Shown: positions 6,684 through 7,030 of the stretch, one piece after another | How positions within the stretch are numbered: the first letter of the stretch is position 1 | Layout of the letters: each line of letters begins with the position of its first letter | Assembly: GCA_004557195.1 (NCBI GenBank) | Contig: SFER01000111.1 | Coordinates: forward strand, 1 to 7,030 | Direction: 5' to 3' | Length of the DNA stretch: 7,030 nucleotides | Source of the DNA: Bacteroidales bacterium | Lineage (GTDB): Bacteria; Bacteroidota; Bacteroidia; Bacteroidales; Muribaculaceae | Notes under the pieces: model-generated | Databases searched by the model: none | The model's input: only the letters and a program-made list of their open reading frames with translations | Told to the model about the DNA's origin: nothing | Position numbers and translations under genes: made by a program

Positions 6684-6753
6684 GCGAGCGTCAGCGAGCC
6701 ATCCCGAGTGCACAGAGTGCTCAGAGTTCTCCGATTGCTTCGCTGACGCTCGC
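6684..6753. repeat. 14-bp inverted repeat enclosing a 9-mer array
   Basis: GCGAGCGTCAGCGA (6684-6697) and TCGCTGACGCTCGC (6740-6753) are exact reverse complements, the longest perfect stem in the window. The 42-nt loop is six bases plus the four 9-mers at 6704-6739, and the last 9-mer ends directly against the right arm. No T-run follows on either strand, so it is not a terminator. Confidence 0.85.
6704..6739 (+). repeat. Four tandem 9-mers, C(C/A)GAGTGCT type
   Basis: The units are CCGAGTGCA, CAGAGTGCT, CAGAGTTCT and CCGATTGCT. They are in exact register and fill the 3' part of the loop of the 6684-6753 inverted repeat. The unit length equals that of the ACACGGATT array at 6506-6532, although the sequences differ. 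Confidence 0.75.
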
Positions 6754-6765
6754 CACCTGCACACC

Positions 6766-6804
6766 GCGCTGCTTACGCAGCGCCCGCACGCGCCCAGCGC
6801 GTGC
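6766..6804. repeat. Two adjacent perfect hairpins
   Basis: GCGCTGC/GCAGCGC (6766-6772 and 6777-6783, loop TTAC) is followed after two bases by GCACGCGC/GCGCGTGC (6786-6793 and 6797-6804, loop CCA). Both stems are perfect and GC-only apart from one or two A-T pairs. Confidence 0.8.
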
Positions 6805-6852
6805 CGCCACACGCCTCCGAAAGCCACAGCGTGGCGTGCCTGTCCATAACGA

Positions 6853-6878
6853 CCCCGCTCTTACGCAGTTGAGCGGGG
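6853..6878. repeat. 8-bp perfect hairpin with TTACGCAGTT loop
   Basis: CCCCGCTC (6853-6860) pairs exactly with GAGCGGGG (6871-6878). The 9-mer CTTACGCAG across its loop edge (6860-6868) recurs in the hairpin at 6766-6783 (6772-6780). No T-run follows. Confidence 0.8.
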
Positions 6879-6901
6879 ATCAGTGCAATATAGTATAGAA
6901 T

Positions 6902-6918
6902 GCGTGCCAAAGGTACGC
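6902..6918. repeat. Short hairpin at the end of the island
   Basis: GCGTGCC (6902-6908) pairs with GGTACGC (6912-6918) through seven pairs including one G-T, with an AAA loop. It is the last hairpin seen before the sequence returns to ordinary intergenic DNA. Confidence 0.6.
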
Positions 6919-6999
6919 CCCAAGAACCCACAATGCGTTAAAATCAGGTTAAATCGCCAAAATTGTCGCAATCTGCACGCACCCCACCACACCCCGCAC

Positions 7000-7007
7000 T
7001 ATCTTTG
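7000..7007 (+). promoter_or_regulatory. -7 promoter element near the right edge
   Basis: TATCTTTG followed by C is an exact Bacteroidota -7 box. No TTTG is found at the correct spacing upstream; the closest, TCTG at 6972-6975, is 24 nt away. It probably serves a rightward gene starting beyond base 7030. The stretch from 6919 to 6999 otherwise shows nothing I can name. Confidence 0.5.
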
Positions 7008-7030
7008 CAAACAAAAATGCCTATTGGCCC

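Larger units (their letters stand above)
6394..6918. repeat. GC-rich non-coding island built of consecutive inverted repeats
   Basis: This stretch has no credible gene; the frames that stay open here on both strands translate into low-complexity Arg/Ser/Ala-rich or Trp/Cys-rich strings. Instead it holds hairpins almost end to end. They are CGCTCGAGCG (6394-6403), CCACTT/AAGTGG (6424-6450), CTCGC+CTTTG/CAAAGGCGAG (6546-6580, one bulged G) and CGCCACC/GGTGGTG (6587-6605, one G-T). Next come GGCTGTC/GACAGCC (6609-6664) enclosing TCTCCGCC/GGCGGAGA (6636-6653), then the long repeat at 6684-6753. CGCCAC/GTGGCG (6805-6836) and the hairpins listed separately complete the chain. GC is far above the flanks (39 of 60 bases in 6601-6660, 47 of 60 in 6781-6840). 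It could be a structured RNA, a cluster of mobile palindromic repeats, or a decayed element. Confidence 0.7.

Noticed and set aside
6397..6753. CRISPR-like array
   Set aside because: The 9-bp units are contiguous with no spacers, and the inverted repeat occurs once. There is no regular repeat-spacer pattern and no cas gene.
6522..6827. A 101-codon open frame on the minus strand through the same island
   Set aside because: It has odd composition (many Trp, Cys, Ser and Arg), no start signals, and its Ser-Glu-Asn-Ser-Glu-His-type stretch is just the 9-mer array read backwards.
6473..6898. A 141-codon open frame on the plus strand through the hairpin island
   Set aside because: The translation is low-complexity, rich in Arg, Ala, Ser and Thr, and includes the 9-mers as a short Ser-Ala-Gln repeat. 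It resembles no family, lacks an evident ribosome binding site, and is explained by GC-rich DNA with few stop codons.
6908..6915. TACCTTTG on the minus strand, an exact -7 match pointing leftward into the island
   Set aside because: There is no TTTG at 19-21 nt upstream, and the motif is contained in the short hairpin at 6902-6918, so it is more simply explained by that repeat.
7017..7030. ATG at 7017 as the start of a rightward gene
   Set aside because: It lies only 9 nt after the -7 box, leaving almost no leader and no ribosome binding site. Four codons give nothing to recognise, and a start beyond the window is more likely.

Overview
The window looks like chromosome from a gut-type Bacteroidales, possibly Muribaculaceae, though that family-level guess is soft. 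Three things point there. Several intergenic gaps carry the Bacteroidota housekeeping promoter (TTTG, about 20 nt, TAnnTTTG). Most start codons lack a strong Shine-Dalgarno. The proteins are a Bacteroidales set: a DUF2027-Smr protein, a long QueA-family paralog and a eukaryote-type (GH13_8) branching enzyme.

Layout. Bases 1-234: the first six codons of a leftward gene (18..1) with its own Shine-Dalgarno and a textbook promoter (93..62), then an AT-rich gap with two perfect palindromes (199-214 and 225-236). Bases 235-2063: a tight two-gene leftward operon, DUF2027-Smr protein followed after 2 nt by an EFR1-type flavodoxin/2x[4Fe-4S] protein. Bases 2194-3414: a rightward, long QueA-family protein. 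Its stop codon overlaps, tail to tail, that of a small leftward orphan protein with a C-terminal membrane anchor (3872..3411). Bases 4068-6080: glgB, with its own promoter and a strong intrinsic terminator (6107-6145).

Bases 6146-7030 carry no convincing protein gene. The stretch opens with a near-perfect promoter (6155-6186). An exact 20-bp direct repeat, two copies 33 nt apart, begins at about the predicted transcription start. A possible 14-codon ORF follows. From about 6394 to 6918 the DNA becomes GC-rich (47 of 60 bases in 6781-6840, against 13 of 60 in 6241-6300) and is almost entirely made of consecutive inverted repeats. Woven into it are two kinds of 9-bp tandem repeats. One four-unit 9-mer array ends flush against the right arm of a 14-bp inverted repeat. 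This island is the only part of the window that could hold something undescribed: a structured non-coding RNA, or a non-autonomous or palindromic repeat element. A last -7 element (7000-7007) probably serves a gene beyond the right edge.

Functionally the coding part is ordinary: tRNA queuosine-type modification (QueA family), glycogen branching (GlgB), and poorly characterised redox and Smr proteins. The genes form no obvious single pathway.
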